Shown piece after piece: positions 8,643 to 17,173 of a stretch of DNA of 39,239 nt. The notes below the pieces were generated by a model. It did not search any database. It saw only the letters and a list, made by a program, of their open reading frames with translations, and was not told the origin of the DNA. The stretch lies in assembly GCA_965225625.1 (NCBI GenBank), contig CBDDBH010000004.1:1-39239 (forward strand), written 5' to 3'. The position numbers and the translations under genes are program-made. Position 1 is the first letter of the stretch, and each line of letters opens with the position of its first letter. Source of the stretch: CBDDBH01 sp965225625. GTDB lineage: Bacteria; Pseudomonadota; Gammaproteobacteria; JADZEE01.

Positions 8643-10847
8643 ATGCCACCGCTGAATCCAGGCGTGCCGGTAGCGGGGACTCTCGTCAGCGATGCAAGCT
8701 CGTTAACGCGTGCAATTTTTCTGAGCACCTTGCATTGCGTTGCAGCCGGAATCGGCGCTGCGTTATTGATTACCGTGATACTCACCGGCTTGGTCTTGAT
8801 GCTGGCCGACACCGCTCAGGCCGATACGCACAGCGCCGAACGTAGTCTTGCTCGTCTGGGCGACGCGACCCATGGGACATTGGTATTCAAAGGCGCCAAT
8901 ACAGGTTACGAGCAGGCGCCCCTGTTGCGCACCGAAGTCGACATTTCGGTGACCGGGCTACTCGCGCGTGCCACTGTGCGACAGCACTTCGAGAACCCGT
9001 TCGAGGAGTGGCAGGAAGGGATCTATGTGTTTCCCCTGCCCGCGCAGGCGGCTGTGGATCGATTACGTATGCATATTGGCCAACGCGTCATCGAAGGTCA
9101 GATAAAGGAGCGCTCCGCCGCGCGCAAAGCCTATCAGCAGGCGAAGACGCAGGGCAAACGCGCCAGTCTGGTCGAACAGGAACGTCCGAACATCTTCACA
9201 ACGTCGTTGGCTAATATCGCTCCACACGAGTCGATTAGCGTGGAGATCACATACCAGCAAACCCTGCACTACGACGATGGCGTGTTCCGACTGCGCTTTC
9301 CGATGGTCGTCGCGCCCCGATACATACCTGGAACGGTTCGCGTTACAGGCTTCGCCGGCAGCGGTTGGGCATTCAATACCGACCAGGTGCCGGATGCGGA
9401 ACGGGTTACACCACCCGTTTTACCTCCGCCTGGGCGTCGCTCCGAATCCTTATCCGAGGCGAAAGATGAGTTAATTTCGGCCGGGCGCAATGCGGTCGTG
9501 TTGCGGGTCGCGCTTAATCCTGGCTTTCCGCTGGCGAGCGTGGAAAGTGCCTATCACCCTATTGACGTTGAACAAGACGGACAGCAGCGAACTATTCGAC
9601 TGAGCGAAGGTGCGGCACCAGCCAATCGCGACTTCGAGCTAAGTTGGCGGCCGGTCTCCGAGTACATGCCGCAGGCCGCGCTATTCACTGAAAAACATCT
9701 GGCGAGCGAACACACACTGTTGATGTTGCTACCCCCTGGGGCTGACAAAGTTGTCCGTTTACGCCGCGAACTGATCCTCGTTATCGATACATCAGGATCC
9801 ATGTCGGGAAGATCAATCGAACAAGCAAGGCACGCCTTACTAACCGCCTTGAACAGACTACAGTCCGGCGATCGCTTCAACATTATTCGCTTCAGCTCGG
9901 CCGCCCGACAGTTGTTCCCCGGCGCGGTTGCCGCTTCGCGAGACAACCTTGATAGCGCGCGGGACTTTGTGCGCGGCCTGCAGGCGAATGGCGGCACGGA
10001 GATGGCGTCTGCTATAAAGCTTGCGCTGCGAGATCGCGCAAGCCCGGGATTGGTTCGGCAAGTACTGTTCGTGACAGACGGCAGTGTTGGAAACGAGCGG
10101 ATGCTGTTCGAGATCATCCAGCAGCAACTCGGCGAAACACGTTTATTCACCGTCGGTATTGGCTCCGCGCCGAATTCCCACTTCATGCGCGGTGCCGCTA
10201 GTTTCGGCCGCGGAACATTCACTTACATCGGCGCCGTCAGTGAAGTCAGTACCAAAATAGGCGAACTGTTCGCCAAGCTGGAGAGTCCGGTGCTGACCGA
10301 TCTAAAGCTCAGTTGGCCGCAAAGCGACGAACTGGAGATCTGGCCGCACAAGCTTCCCGACCTGTATGCCGGCGAGCCGCTACTCATCAGCGCGCGTGCA
10401 TCCGCCTTGCCGCGTGAAGTCAAAGTCAGCGGCTTGATCGCGGGCTCACTGTGGGAGGCAAGCTTGCAGCTGCAAGGTGGTCAAAGTGAATCCGGGGTCG
10501 CCGTATTGTGGGCAAGGCAGAAAATCGAGGCGCTCATGGATGCGCAACACTTCGGCGATCAGCTGCCGGCCGAGGAGATACGCACGCGTGTGCTCAAAAC
10601 TGCGCTCGACTATCACCTGGTCAGTAAATACACCAGTCTGCTCGCGGTGGATGTTACCCCGGCGCGGGTGCGCGCGGATATGCTGCGATCTCGCGCTCTT
10701 GCCGTCGAGCTACCCGCGGGGTGGGACTACGCGCAGGTATTCGGACGGCTTCCGCGCACAGCCACAAACGCACCCCTGCATCTTTTTAGCGGAGCAATAC
10801 TTTTGCTGCTAGCGCTTCTTGTGCGCCGGCGGCGAGTGGTCGCGTGA
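8643..10847 (+). CDS. VIT/VWA-domain sortase substrate (marine proteobacterial sortase target protein)
   Basis: The 734-residue envelope protein has an N-terminal membrane segment (about residues 30-58), a VIT domain (about 70-200, with FPLPAQAAVDRLRMHIG) and a von Willebrand A domain. The metal-ion site DTSGSMS starts at D382 and the domain continues to about residue 545. The C-terminus is a tripartite sorting signal: LPRTA at about residue 703, a hydrophobic helix and RRRR. This is the one dedicated substrate of the class GN sortase encoded immediately after it, with a four-base GTGA overlap. The VWA domain suggests metal-dependent adhesion or protein binding; the ligand is unknown. Confidence 0.93.
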   Translation: MPPLNPGVPVAGTLVSDASSLTRAIFLSTLHCVAAGIGAALLITVILTGLVLMLADTAQADTHSAERSLARLGDATHGTLVFKGANTGYEQAPLLRTEVDISVTGLLARATVRQHFENPFEEWQEGIYVFPLPAQAAVDRLRMHIGQRVIEGQIKERSAARKAYQQAKTQGKRASLVEQERPNIFTTSLANIAPHESISVEITYQQTLHYDDGVFRLRFPMVVAPRYIPGTVRVTGFAGSGWAFNTDQVPDAERVTPPVLPPPGRRSESLSEAKDELISAGRNAVVLRVALNPGFPLASVESAYHPIDVEQDGQQRTIRLSEGAAPANRDFELSWRPVSEYMPQAALFTEKHLASEHTLLMLLPPGADKVVRLRRELILVIDTSGSMSGRSIEQARHALLTALNRLQSGDRFNIIRFSSAARQLFPGAVAASRDNLDSARDFVRGLQANGGTEMASAIKLALRDRASPGLVRQVLFVTDGSVGNERMLFEIIQQQLGETRLFTVGIGSAPNSHFMRGAASFGRGTFTYIGAVSEVSTKIGELFAKLESPVLTDLKLSWPQSDELEIWPHKLPDLYAGEPLLISARASALPREVKVSGLIAGSLWEASLQLQGGQSESGVAVLWARQKIEALMDAQHFGDQLPAEEIRTRVLKTALDYHLVSKYTSLLAVDVTPARVRADMLRSRALAVELPAGWDYAQVFGRLPRTATNAPLHLFSGAILLLLALLVRRRRVVA

Positions 10848-11431
10848 AACGCGTATTACCCTCTCTGTTGATAGTTGCCCTCCTCTCGGGCGGCGTGTGG
10901 CATCTCTGGGCTGGCGCCTGGATCCACGCCAAGGCACATCTTGCACAACTCCTTCTCGAGGCTGCATGGGACACAGCGCCACACGGCAAAAAGGAGGTGA
11001 AACCGTGGCCGTGGGCGGACACTTGGCCCATCTGCCGCCTCGCCGTGCCTCGCCTTGGTATACGCCGCTTAGTCCTGGCCGGAGGCCACGGTGAAGCATT
11101 GGCCTTCGGTCCAGGACACCTTTTCCCCAGCGCCCCTCCAGGCCAACCGGGTAACACTGTGATTGCCGGTCATCGGGACACACATTTCAGATTCGTTCGA
11201 AAGTTACAGATCGGGGACATAGTGAACATTGAGACGGCTATGCGACAGCAGTTCGAATACCGGGTGTCGCGCATCGAGGTTGTCCACGAAACACAAACGG
11301 CGCTGCTGGCTCCGATGGATTCGGCCCGGTTGACGTTGATTACGTGTTTCCCATTCGATGCACTGCGCTCAGGTGGCCCGTTGCGGTACATCGTGATTGC
11401 AGATATGCAGCGCGAACTCACACCCCTATAA
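10844..11431 (+). CDS. Class GN sortase
   Basis: This 195-residue membrane transpeptidase has an N-terminal anchor (residues 4-26) and then the sortase fold. The catalytic His is in NTVIAGHRDTHF (H110), the Cys in TLITCFPF (C168) and the Arg in SGGPLRYIV (R181). It would cleave the LPRTA signal of the preceding protein and join it to a nucleophile in the envelope. Class GN enzymes are the Gram-negative type that occur with one dedicated substrate. The GTG start overlaps the substrate gene stop as GTGA, so the two are translationally coupled. Confidence 0.94.
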   Translation: MKRVLPSLLIVALLSGGVWHLWAGAWIHAKAHLAQLLLEAAWDTAPHGKKEVKPWPWADTWPICRLAVPRLGIRRLVLAGGHGEALAFGPGHLFPSAPPGQPGNTVIAGHRDTHFRFVRKLQIGDIVNIETAMRQQFEYRVSRIEVVHETQTALLAPMDSARLTLITCFPFDALRSGGPLRYIVIADMQRELTPL

Positions 11432-11471
11432 ACATACCGTCGGCCCAAGAGAACATAGTGAGTAGGTATCA

Positions 11472-12680
11472 ATGTACAGCCTGCTAAAAAGCATCGCGCA
11501 GGAGCCTGTGTCTGCCCGCCAAGGCTCAGGCTCCGGCGGCAGCGCCCTGTCCAAAGAACTACGCGGACGATTAATCTCAATGCATGCGACGAGTTTTGAT
11601 CACTTGCGTGGCGGCCTGCGTATGCCGGTGAAATTCCTTGACCGCGACAGCGTCGAGTATTCGCTGGTGCGCGCGAGCCTGGGCGACGACGCGGAAGCTC
11701 ATATGGCCCGGCTTACGCTTATACGTTCACTGGCATTGGTCGATCCTGTAGATGGCGGAGTGCGCAGTTACTCTAGCGACGGCTGGATGCGACCGAGCGT
11801 GCATAAAAATATTGCCACGCAGACCGGACATTTGCGGCTCTATGCGCTCGGGTTCGCTTTCTGGCGCTATGACGCGTTACGACGCGCTTTGTGGCAGATC
11901 CGTAATTATCTGCTCGAGCACTGCACCCGCGACAGCGTTTTTGTTGAATCCGCACATGCCCAGCAACTGACAGGAACGGCGAATACACAAGTCGCGCCAG
12001 TGCGGGCACGAGAAAATGGTTGGGCAATCGAAGCGCTGGCCAGTTCCTTTGAGTTCGCCGGAGATGGCCAGGCGTTAACCATGAGCCTGCAAGCCGCCGC
12101 CTGGATAGCCGACAATCTTCAGTGCGCAGGAGGCGGTTTTCGAGCCTCAACCGATGCCCGTCAGGGTCGCCAATTGGCTGCCTCATTGTCGATGGGGCGA
12201 GCGATGCTGCAGCTGTATCGAACCACCAGCGACAATCGCTGGATAAAATGTAGCATCCGTGCCGCCAATTTCGTCAACCGCCGCTTCCGCCATGGTCCGG
12301 GCGGGTACCTGAGCAGCCTTGAGTGCCATACACCCGAGCTGAACATTGACGAGAACATTGCGCTCGCCCGTTACGCCAACTTGTTAACCTTTTATACCAA
12401 AGACAAGTGTCACCGCGAGATCGCAGAGCATGCAATGCGTTATCTGGTTCAACCGGAAATCGCGACCGCTCGTATAGAAGAGGCAGGGATCCTGCTTGCC
12501 GATCACGAACTTCGGCACACGCCGAGACGTATTGTTATCACGGGCGGCGCGACCGATCCGCGAGCAAAAACGTCGTTCCTCGCCGCTTTACGCCGATTCG
12601 GGTGGTATAAATGCTTACACTGGCCTGGGCGGGAACACGCCGCTGAACAAGCACTCGCGGATCTATCCCCAATACGCTAG
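11472..12680 (+). CDS. YyaL-like (DUF255 C-terminal region) six-hairpin protein without a thioredoxin domain
   Basis: The 402-residue protein lines up by eye with the helical-barrel part of YyaL/spermatogenesis-associated-20-type proteins. FDHLRGGLRMPV and VDGGVRSYSSDGWMRPSVHKNIA correspond to the paired blocks around GGGFHRYSTD and PHFEKML of that family. LLADHELRHTPRRIVITGGATDPR corresponds to the C-terminal nucleotide-fold-like tail. The usual N-terminal thioredoxin-like domain (about 160 residues) is missing. The family resembles (alpha/alpha)6 epimerases and glycosidases but its chemistry is not settled. The gene starts 40 bases after the sortase stop on the same strand, so it may be co-transcribed with it. 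There is no signal peptide. Function unknown. Confidence 0.65.
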   Translation: MYSLLKSIAQEPVSARQGSGSGGSALSKELRGRLISMHATSFDHLRGGLRMPVKFLDRDSVEYSLVRASLGDDAEAHMARLTLIRSLALVDPVDGGVRSYSSDGWMRPSVHKNIATQTGHLRLYALGFAFWRYDALRRALWQIRNYLLEHCTRDSVFVESAHAQQLTGTANTQVAPVRARENGWAIEALASSFEFAGDGQALTMSLQAAAWIADNLQCAGGGFRASTDARQGRQLAASLSMGRAMLQLYRTTSDNRWIKCSIRAANFVNRRFRHGPGGYLSSLECHTPELNIDENIALARYANLLTFYTKDKCHREIAEHAMRYLVQPEIATARIEEAGILLADHELRHTPRRIVITGGATDPRAKTSFLAALRRFGWYKCLHWPGREHAAEQALADLSPIR

Positions 12681-12761
12681 TTAGGGTGATGAGCATCATC
12701 CCCGCGGGCGACCTTCAATTTTAAGCGCTTTATAGGCTGGCTGCTCGCCGAGGCGGCACGA

Positions 12762-12767
12762 TATAAT
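12762..12767 (+). promoter_or_regulatory. Possible -10 box upstream of pcm
   Basis: An exact TATAAT lies 50 bases before the pcm start, in the 137-base gap after the YyaL-like gene. The expected -35 position reads GGCTGC, a poor match, so this is only a tentative sigma-70 promoter for pcm-rhodanese-tolC. Confidence 0.4.
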
Positions 12768-12817
12768 GCCGTTCTTGTGTAAGCTTGGCTGCTAAGACCT
12801 GACATTGACCTCACCTT

Positions 12818-13471
12818 ATGAATTTTGAACAAGCCAGACAAAACATGGTGGAGCAGCAGATCCGCCCATGGCACGTTCTGGACCGCGACGTTCTGGATTT
12901 AATGGCGCATTTACCACGGGAGGACTTCGTTCCTGACCGTTACCGCAAGCTCGCCTTTTCTGATACGCGCATCCCTATCGATCATGGGCAGGTCATGATG
13001 TCGCCCAAAGTTGAAGCGCGGGCACTGCAATCTCTGGCAGTGCAGCCTGGCGATATTGCCCTGGAAATCGGGACAGGTAGTGGTTACTTCACCGCGCTGC
13101 TTGCGAATCTCGCGCAGGCAGTACACAGCGTCGATATATTCGATGACTTTATCGAGGTGGCGACTACCAGGCTTGGCAAGCACGGCTTCAACAATGTTCG
13201 TCTTCAATGCCAGGACGTGATGTCCGGGTGGCGCGCGCAAGCAAACTATGACGTTATCGCGGTAACGGGTGCGGTGACCGTCTTACCTGATTTTTTCCGG
13301 CAGATCCTGAATCCCGGCGGCCGCTTATTCGTGGTAGCAGGATCCTCGCCAGCAATGGATGCCCGTGTGATAACGCGAGTTGGCGACTCGGATTGGTCGG
13401 TTCAGTCGCTGTTCGAAACTGACTTACCCGTGTTAATCGGCGCAGAGCCGCAACCGCAATTCAATTTATAA
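12818..13471 (+). CDS. pcm: Protein-L-isoaspartate O-methyltransferase family protein
   Basis: The 217-residue SAM-dependent methyltransferase has the nucleotide-binding motif EIGTGSGYFTALLANLA (about residues 82-98) and the family's N-terminal block MVEQQIRPWHVLD plus FVPDRYRKLAFSDTRIPIDHG. Members methylate isoaspartyl residues to start repair of aged proteins. The version next to tolC in many gammaproteobacteria is a slightly divergent Pcm-like branch, so the substrate is not certain. The rhodanese gene begins two bases after its stop, forming an operon. Confidence 0.9.
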   Translation: MNFEQARQNMVEQQIRPWHVLDRDVLDLMAHLPREDFVPDRYRKLAFSDTRIPIDHGQVMMSPKVEARALQSLAVQPGDIALEIGTGSGYFTALLANLAQAVHSVDIFDDFIEVATTRLGKHGFNNVRLQCQDVMSGWRAQANYDVIAVTGAVTVLPDFFRQILNPGGRLFVVAGSSPAMDARVITRVGDSDWSVQSLFETDLPVLIGAEPQPQFNL

Positions 13472-13473
13472 AA

Positions 13474-13791
13474 ATGAAATCGTTTACGGCAATGGAGCTT
13501 AAAGCGAAACTCGATAACGGCGAGCAACCGGTGCTGCTGGATGTTCGCGAACCGTGGGAATACGAGCTTGCCCATATCGACGGCTCTCTACAGATACCGA
13601 TGAACGATATCGGGCGCTCATTGGAGTCTCTGGATAAAGCGAAGGAAACCATCGTGATTTGTCACCACGGGTCTCGCAGTTATCAGGTCGCCGCGTTTTT
13701 GGAACGCTCCGGCTTTCAGGATATCGTTAATCTCGACGGCGGCGTTGACGCCTGGTCGCGCGACGTGGACCCCCAGGTTGCACAGTATTGA
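13474..13791 (+). CDS. Single-domain rhodanese-like protein
   Basis: The 105-residue single rhodanese domain has the active loop CHHGSRS with catalytic Cys63, preceded by LLDVREPWEYELAHIDGS, the usual structural block. It could carry a persulfide sulfur; the acceptor is unknown. It is packed between pcm (two bases upstream) and tolC (37 bases downstream). This pcm-rhodanese-tolC order recurs in gammaproteobacteria. Confidence 0.92.
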   Translation: MKSFTAMELKAKLDNGEQPVLLDVREPWEYELAHIDGSLQIPMNDIGRSLESLDKAKETIVICHHGSRSYQVAAFLERSGFQDIVNLDGGVDAWSRDVDPQVAQY

Positions 13792-13828
13792 AACCCAGCG
13801 CACCTACTAACGGATCAGTGGAAACTAC

Positions 13829-15157
13829 ATGAGAAAATTTTTCGCTCAGATTCAGATAGGCGCGCTGCTACTGATGCCGTACGCCTATGCCGCGGAGGAT
13901 TTATCCCACATCTATACGCTGGCGGAATCCAAGGATCCTCAGTTCAGAAGCGTGCAAGCGGCCTACCGCGCCACGCTTGAGCAACGTCCGCAGGCACGTG
14001 CTCAGCTGATGCTGCCGACGCTGAGCTTTAACTCGAACACTGCCTATAATCGGCAAGACACTACCTTGGGCGGCGACTTCGGTGTCGGTTCGGGCGGCCT
14101 CACGGAATTTCACAGTTATGGCTGGGGCTTACAGTTGAATCAGCCCATTTATCATCACGATCGCTACGTCGCTCTCCAGCAAGCCGATGAAGCGATCCGC
14201 CAGGCAGAACTGGAAGTGGATGCCGCGCAACAGGATTTGATAGTGCGAACGGGGGAGCGTTATTTTACGATGCTTGCCGGCCTCGATAATCTGGAGTTCG
14301 CGCGTGCCGAGAAAGATGCCCTGGGACGTCAGCTGGAACAGACAACGCAACGTTTCGAGGTCGGTTTAATTGCAATTACTGACGTTCACGAGGCTCAGGC
14401 AGGCTACGATCTGGCGACTGCCGATGAAATCCTGGCGCTGAACCTGTTGGACAACACCATCGAGGCTCTGCGCGAGGTGACTGGTGAGTATCACCGAAAT
14501 CTGGCCTTACTCGGGGAAAAATTACCCCTGTTAGCACCGGATCCGCAGGACATTGAGCAATGGACCGATACCGCTTTGCAGCAAAACCTGCGACTAGCCT
14601 CAGCGCTGGTGGCGGCAGAGTCGGCGCAGAATGAAATCAGGCGTCAATATGCCGGGCATATCCCCACATTGGACATCGTCGGTTCGCACGGATTTTTTCG
14701 GCAAGGGGGCCGCTTCGGTAACGTCGAGCAAACCACAACGGTGCTGGGACTCGAGCTCAACGTGCCCATATACGAAGGCGGGCAGGTCGTGTCGCGCACC
14801 CGTGAAGCCGAGCAGCGATACCTGGAGATCCTTGAGAATCTCGAGCGCCAACGCCGCACCACCGTCCGCCAAACTCGGGATTCGTACCTGGGCGTTATCT
14901 CGGGGATAAGTCGGGTAAAAGCGCTCAATCAGGCCGTCGTGTCCACTGAGACGGCACTGGAGGCAACTGAAGCCGGCTTTGAGGTAGGCACCCGTACCAG
15001 CGTAGACGTGGTCTCAGCCTCACGAGACCTGTTTCGAGCCAAACGCAATTACGCAAAAGCCCGCTACGACTACATTTTGGATATTTTGCGGCTTAAGCAG
15101 GCGGCCGGAACTTTGTCTCCTGACGATCTCAGCGAAATCAACGCCTGGTTGCGTTGA
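13829..15157 (+). CDS. tolC: TolC-family outer membrane efflux protein
   Basis: The 442-residue protein has a signal peptide (cut near AYAAEDL, about residue 21) and the two OEP repeats of TolC. Heptad-rich helices such as EAQAGYDLATADEILALNLL and the conserved LELNVPIYEGGQVVSRTREAEQRY block before the second helical pair identify the family. It forms a trimeric outer membrane channel for tripartite pumps and type I secretion. Its length and the pcm-rhodanese context point to the housekeeping TolC. It is much shorter than the three TolC relatives at 18601-24360 and should be distinguished from them. Confidence 0.93.
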   Translation: MRKFFAQIQIGALLLMPYAYAAEDLSHIYTLAESKDPQFRSVQAAYRATLEQRPQARAQLMLPTLSFNSNTAYNRQDTTLGGDFGVGSGGLTEFHSYGWGLQLNQPIYHHDRYVALQQADEAIRQAELEVDAAQQDLIVRTGERYFTMLAGLDNLEFARAEKDALGRQLEQTTQRFEVGLIAITDVHEAQAGYDLATADEILALNLLDNTIEALREVTGEYHRNLALLGEKLPLLAPDPQDIEQWTDTALQQNLRLASALVAAESAQNEIRRQYAGHIPTLDIVGSHGFFRQGGRFGNVEQTTTVLGLELNVPIYEGGQVVSRTREAEQRYLEILENLERQRRTTVRQTRDSYLGVISGISRVKALNQAVVSTETALEATEAGFEVGTRTSVDVVSASRDLFRAKRNYAKARYDYILDILRLKQAAGTLSPDDLSEINAWLR

Positions 15158-15183
15158 CGCCTTACAGCTAGACGAAATACCCC

Positions 15184-15738
15184 ATGGCCCTATTCGAGGT
15201 TGAGCGCTCGCTGCTGACCGTCGTCGACATCCAAGAGCGGTTGGGTGCGGTAATGCCGGCAAAGGTGCTTGGGCGTGTCATCAAAAACACGTCTTTATTA
15301 CTGCGCGCCGCAACGCTGCTGGAAGTTCCCGTCATTGCAACTGAGCAGTACCCCCGTGGCCTGGGACCGATGCTACCGGAGCTGACCGCGGATTTGCCAG
15401 CGAACACACGTAAGCTCGAAAAAACTAGCTTTAGTTGCACCGGCGCACCCGGTTTCAATGAACAACTAAGCATCAGCGCGAAAGAACAGATAATCCTCGT
15501 GGGAATGGAAGCGCATGTATGTGTGTTGCAAACGGCGATTACGCTGCAGGCTGCCGGGCGCCAGGTGTGCGTCATTGAAGACGCGGTGTGCTCGCGCAAG
15601 TTGGAGAATTATCAAAACGCCCTAGAGCGGCTGCGACAGGCTGGCGTTGTTTTAGTGAGTACGGAATCAGTCCTGTTCGAGTGGCTGGGTGACGCTTCGC
15701 ATCAGCATTTCAAAGAGATTAGTTCGTGGCTGCGTTAG
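15184..15738 (+). CDS. Isochorismatase-family cysteine hydrolase (YcaC-like)
   Basis: The 184-residue alpha/beta hydrolase shows the family triad: D15 in TVVDIQERL, K80 in LEKTSFS and C113 in EAHVCVLQTA. The short form with EQYPRGLG and ENYQNALERL matches the YcaC-like branch, whose natural substrate is unknown. It starts 26 bases after tolC and ends 12 bases before the convergent ATP-grasp gene, so it is the last plus-strand gene before the minus-strand peptide/exporter locus. Confidence 0.88.
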   Translation: MALFEVERSLLTVVDIQERLGAVMPAKVLGRVIKNTSLLLRAATLLEVPVIATEQYPRGLGPMLPELTADLPANTRKLEKTSFSCTGAPGFNEQLSISAKEQIILVGMEAHVCVLQTAITLQAAGRQVCVIEDAVCSRKLENYQNALERLRQAGVVLVSTESVLFEWLGDASHQHFKEISSWLR

Positions 15739-15750
15739 CGCCCGTCCCGC

Positions 15751-16737
15751 CTATTCCTCAAACACCGATACCGCGGCCGAAGCGTCGCTGATCGAGCCGC
15801 TTCTAGCGTAGGTAATCATGTATTTAGCGAGTTCCCCGAGCACCCCGCGCACATAAGTGTCACCAATCCACATGAGCCACGGTCCCGGATTGCAATCGAG
15901 GTAAACGTAACGCCCGTCGGCCGTCGCCATTACATCCCACGCGGCGAAGTGTAGACCAAGACGCCGGTTCGCTTGCACGATTTTTTGCGCAGCTTCAGGC
16001 GGCATTTGGTGGAACTCGAAACCTTCGGTAAATGTGCGCGAGTCTGTGAATTCACCCTTGATGCGCAGAGCCAGGACCATCGTATCGCCGACGATATGTA
16101 CCCGAATGACTGATCCGGGAATATATTCCTGCAGCAACGCAGGACAATCGTGCACTTCATCAAGACGCTGCAGATCTGCCGGGGCAACCATTCGTGTCGA
16201 GCCGACGCCAATAGCGGGTTTCACTACGACGCGACCGTATTCTTCAACAAAGGCGCGCGTGTGTGTGGGATCGTTTGTTGAGATCGTCGTGGGCACGTCG
16301 AAACCCCAGGCACGCAACTTATGATAAAGCTGAGCCTTCGCGTTGTGGTCGAGATAGGCGCTGGTGAGTGGGTTAATTACCAGCGTGCCCCGCGCCTCCA
16401 ATTCATCAAAAAAACCGTAAGTTGCGGATTGATAATGCTGTTCGCGCAGGAAATCCCCGCGCCAATCGTTAAACGACAACTCGTTAAGCATCGCGGGCGG
16501 CGTTGGCAACACATTCGGCGCTGTACAGCGGATATGCGCAGCGCGTATGTCTGCGAAATCGACGCCGTCCCAGCCGAGCTCATCGCGATCCCAATGAATG
16601 CGCGACGCGCTGGCGCCACCGAGCTGAATGTCAAATACGATTGGTGTAGCACCACGCTCGCGTAGACAATCGGCCAAAACCGCGATTTGGTCGTTGCCCG
16701 CGTCGGCGAACAGGGCGATACGCGGGGAAACCGTCAC
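15751..16737 (-). CDS. ATP-grasp ligase adjacent to the Gly/Ser-rich peptide gene (candidate peptide-modifying enzyme)
   Basis: The protein of about 328 residues has a RimK/MvdD-like layout. An N-terminal pre-ATP-grasp domain contains LFADAGNDQ. The ATP-grasp domain follows, with RVVVKPAIGVGSTRMV (ATP-binding Lys), LLQEYIPGSVIRVHIVGD (adenine hinge and Arg), AAWDVMATADG and YLDCNPGPW (metal-binding Asp and Asn). Such enzymes activate a carboxylate with ATP and join it to an amine, alcohol or thiol, and several modify ribosomal peptides. I choose the GTG at 16737 because AGGAG ends ten bases upstream; a TTG at 16746 sits on top of that site. It follows the peptide gene and its terminator on the same strand, so it is probably expressed by read-through or from its own weak promoter. 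A paralog lies at 17433-18551. The substrate is inferred only from context. Confidence 0.8.
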   Translation of the reverse strand: MTVSPRIALFADAGNDQIAVLADCLRERGATPIVFDIQLGGASASRIHWDRDELGWDGVDFADIRAAHIRCTAPNVLPTPPAMLNELSFNDWRGDFLREQHYQSATYGFFDELEARGTLVINPLTSAYLDHNAKAQLYHKLRAWGFDVPTTISTNDPTHTRAFVEEYGRVVVKPAIGVGSTRMVAPADLQRLDEVHDCPALLQEYIPGSVIRVHIVGDTMVLALRIKGEFTDSRTFTEGFEFHQMPPEAAQKIVQANRRLGLHFAAWDVMATADGRYVYLDCNPGPWLMWIGDTYVRGVLGELAKYMITYARSGSISDASAAVSVFEE

Positions 16738-16835
16738 GCCAGCCAACTCCTACATCGTTGAACGCGGAACACTAACGATAATGCGAACATGATTGCAGGC
16801 GCATGGTACGCGAGCTTGATCTGTGCAGGAAGCAC

Positions 16836-16866
16836 AAAAAAACGGGGACCCAAAAGAGTCCCCGTT
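16836..16866 (-). terminator. Intrinsic terminator of the small peptide gene
   Basis: On the minus strand the stem AACGGGGAC pairs perfectly with GTCCCCGTT (16858-16866 with 16841-16849) around an eight-base loop. It runs straight into a T tract read from 16842-16836. It lies 21 bases after the peptide stop and before the ATP-grasp start, so it should end most transcripts after the peptide gene. Confidence 0.9.
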
Positions 16867-16886
16867 CCACAAAAGAGCTACGGCTA

Positions 16887-17099
16887 CTACGAACGGATGT
16901 TGATTGATCCGATCGAGGTATTGTCGCTAGCTTTACCGCCGCCACTAGCGCGACTGCTACCGCCACCAGCACCGGCACGACCGCCACTCCCCATTCTTCC
17001 ACCACCGGCACCCGCACGACCGCCGGCAGACGACTTGGAGTCGCCACCCTTCTTACCGGATGACCGTGAACTCGAACTGGCTTGATTTCTATCGCCCAT
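16887..17099 (-). CDS. Small Gly/Ser/Arg-rich peptide, candidate precursor of a modified or exported peptide
   Basis: The 70-residue peptide is made of 21 Gly, 17 Ser, 8 Ala, 7 Arg and 4 Lys, with three Asp, no Glu and no Cys. It has a Ser-rich basic N-terminal part, a central region with the nine-residue repeat GGRAGAGGG twice (residues 26-34 and 39-47), and a different C-terminal tail (SDNTSIGSINIRS, 58-70) that could be a core. The coding is supported by AGGAG seven bases before the ATG, an exact sigma-54 promoter upstream, an intrinsic terminator downstream, and repeats conserved in protein more than in DNA. ATP-grasp genes flank it on both sides. I do not recognise the family. Alternatives are a secreted structural peptide or a nucleic-acid-binding basic peptide. 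Confidence 0.75.
   Translation of the reverse strand: MGDRNQASSSSRSSGKKGGDSKSSAGGRAGAGGGRMGSGGRAGAGGGSSRASGGGKASDNTSIGSINIRS
16959..17024 (-). repeat. Internal tandem-like repeat in the small peptide gene
   Basis: Two 27-base units (16998-17024 and 16959-16985) both encode GGRAGAGGG, 13 residues apart. They differ at synonymous positions, which points to selection on the protein repeat rather than recent DNA duplication. Confidence 0.7.
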
Positions 17100-17142
17100 T
17101 GCAGATCTCCTAATATTCCTTCAGTGGTTGTTGTTTGACCTA

Positions 17143-17159
17143 GACATCATTTTGATGTC
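17143..17159 (-). promoter_or_regulatory. Perfect hairpin at the predicted 5' end of the peptide mRNA
   Basis: GACATCA and TGATGTC form a perfect seven-base inverted repeat around three bases. With the sigma-54 start predicted near 17162, the hairpin would begin about three bases into the transcript, a position that commonly protects mRNA from 5'-dependent decay. It could instead be an operator. Confidence 0.6.
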
Positions 17160-17173
17160 GCGATTAATATGAC

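Noticed and set aside
9554..10222. 222-codon minus-strand frame inside the sortase substrate gene
   Set aside because: Antisense shadow of the VWA-domain coding sequence with no domain or ribosome binding site.
16789..17085. Pro/Leu-rich open frame of 98 codons on the plus strand and another on minus (16772-17047) over the peptide gene
   Set aside because: Both are mirror or shifted readings of the GC-rich Gly/Ser repeat codons. Neither has a ribosome binding site, and the plus frame runs through the terminator and against the sigma-54 promoter.
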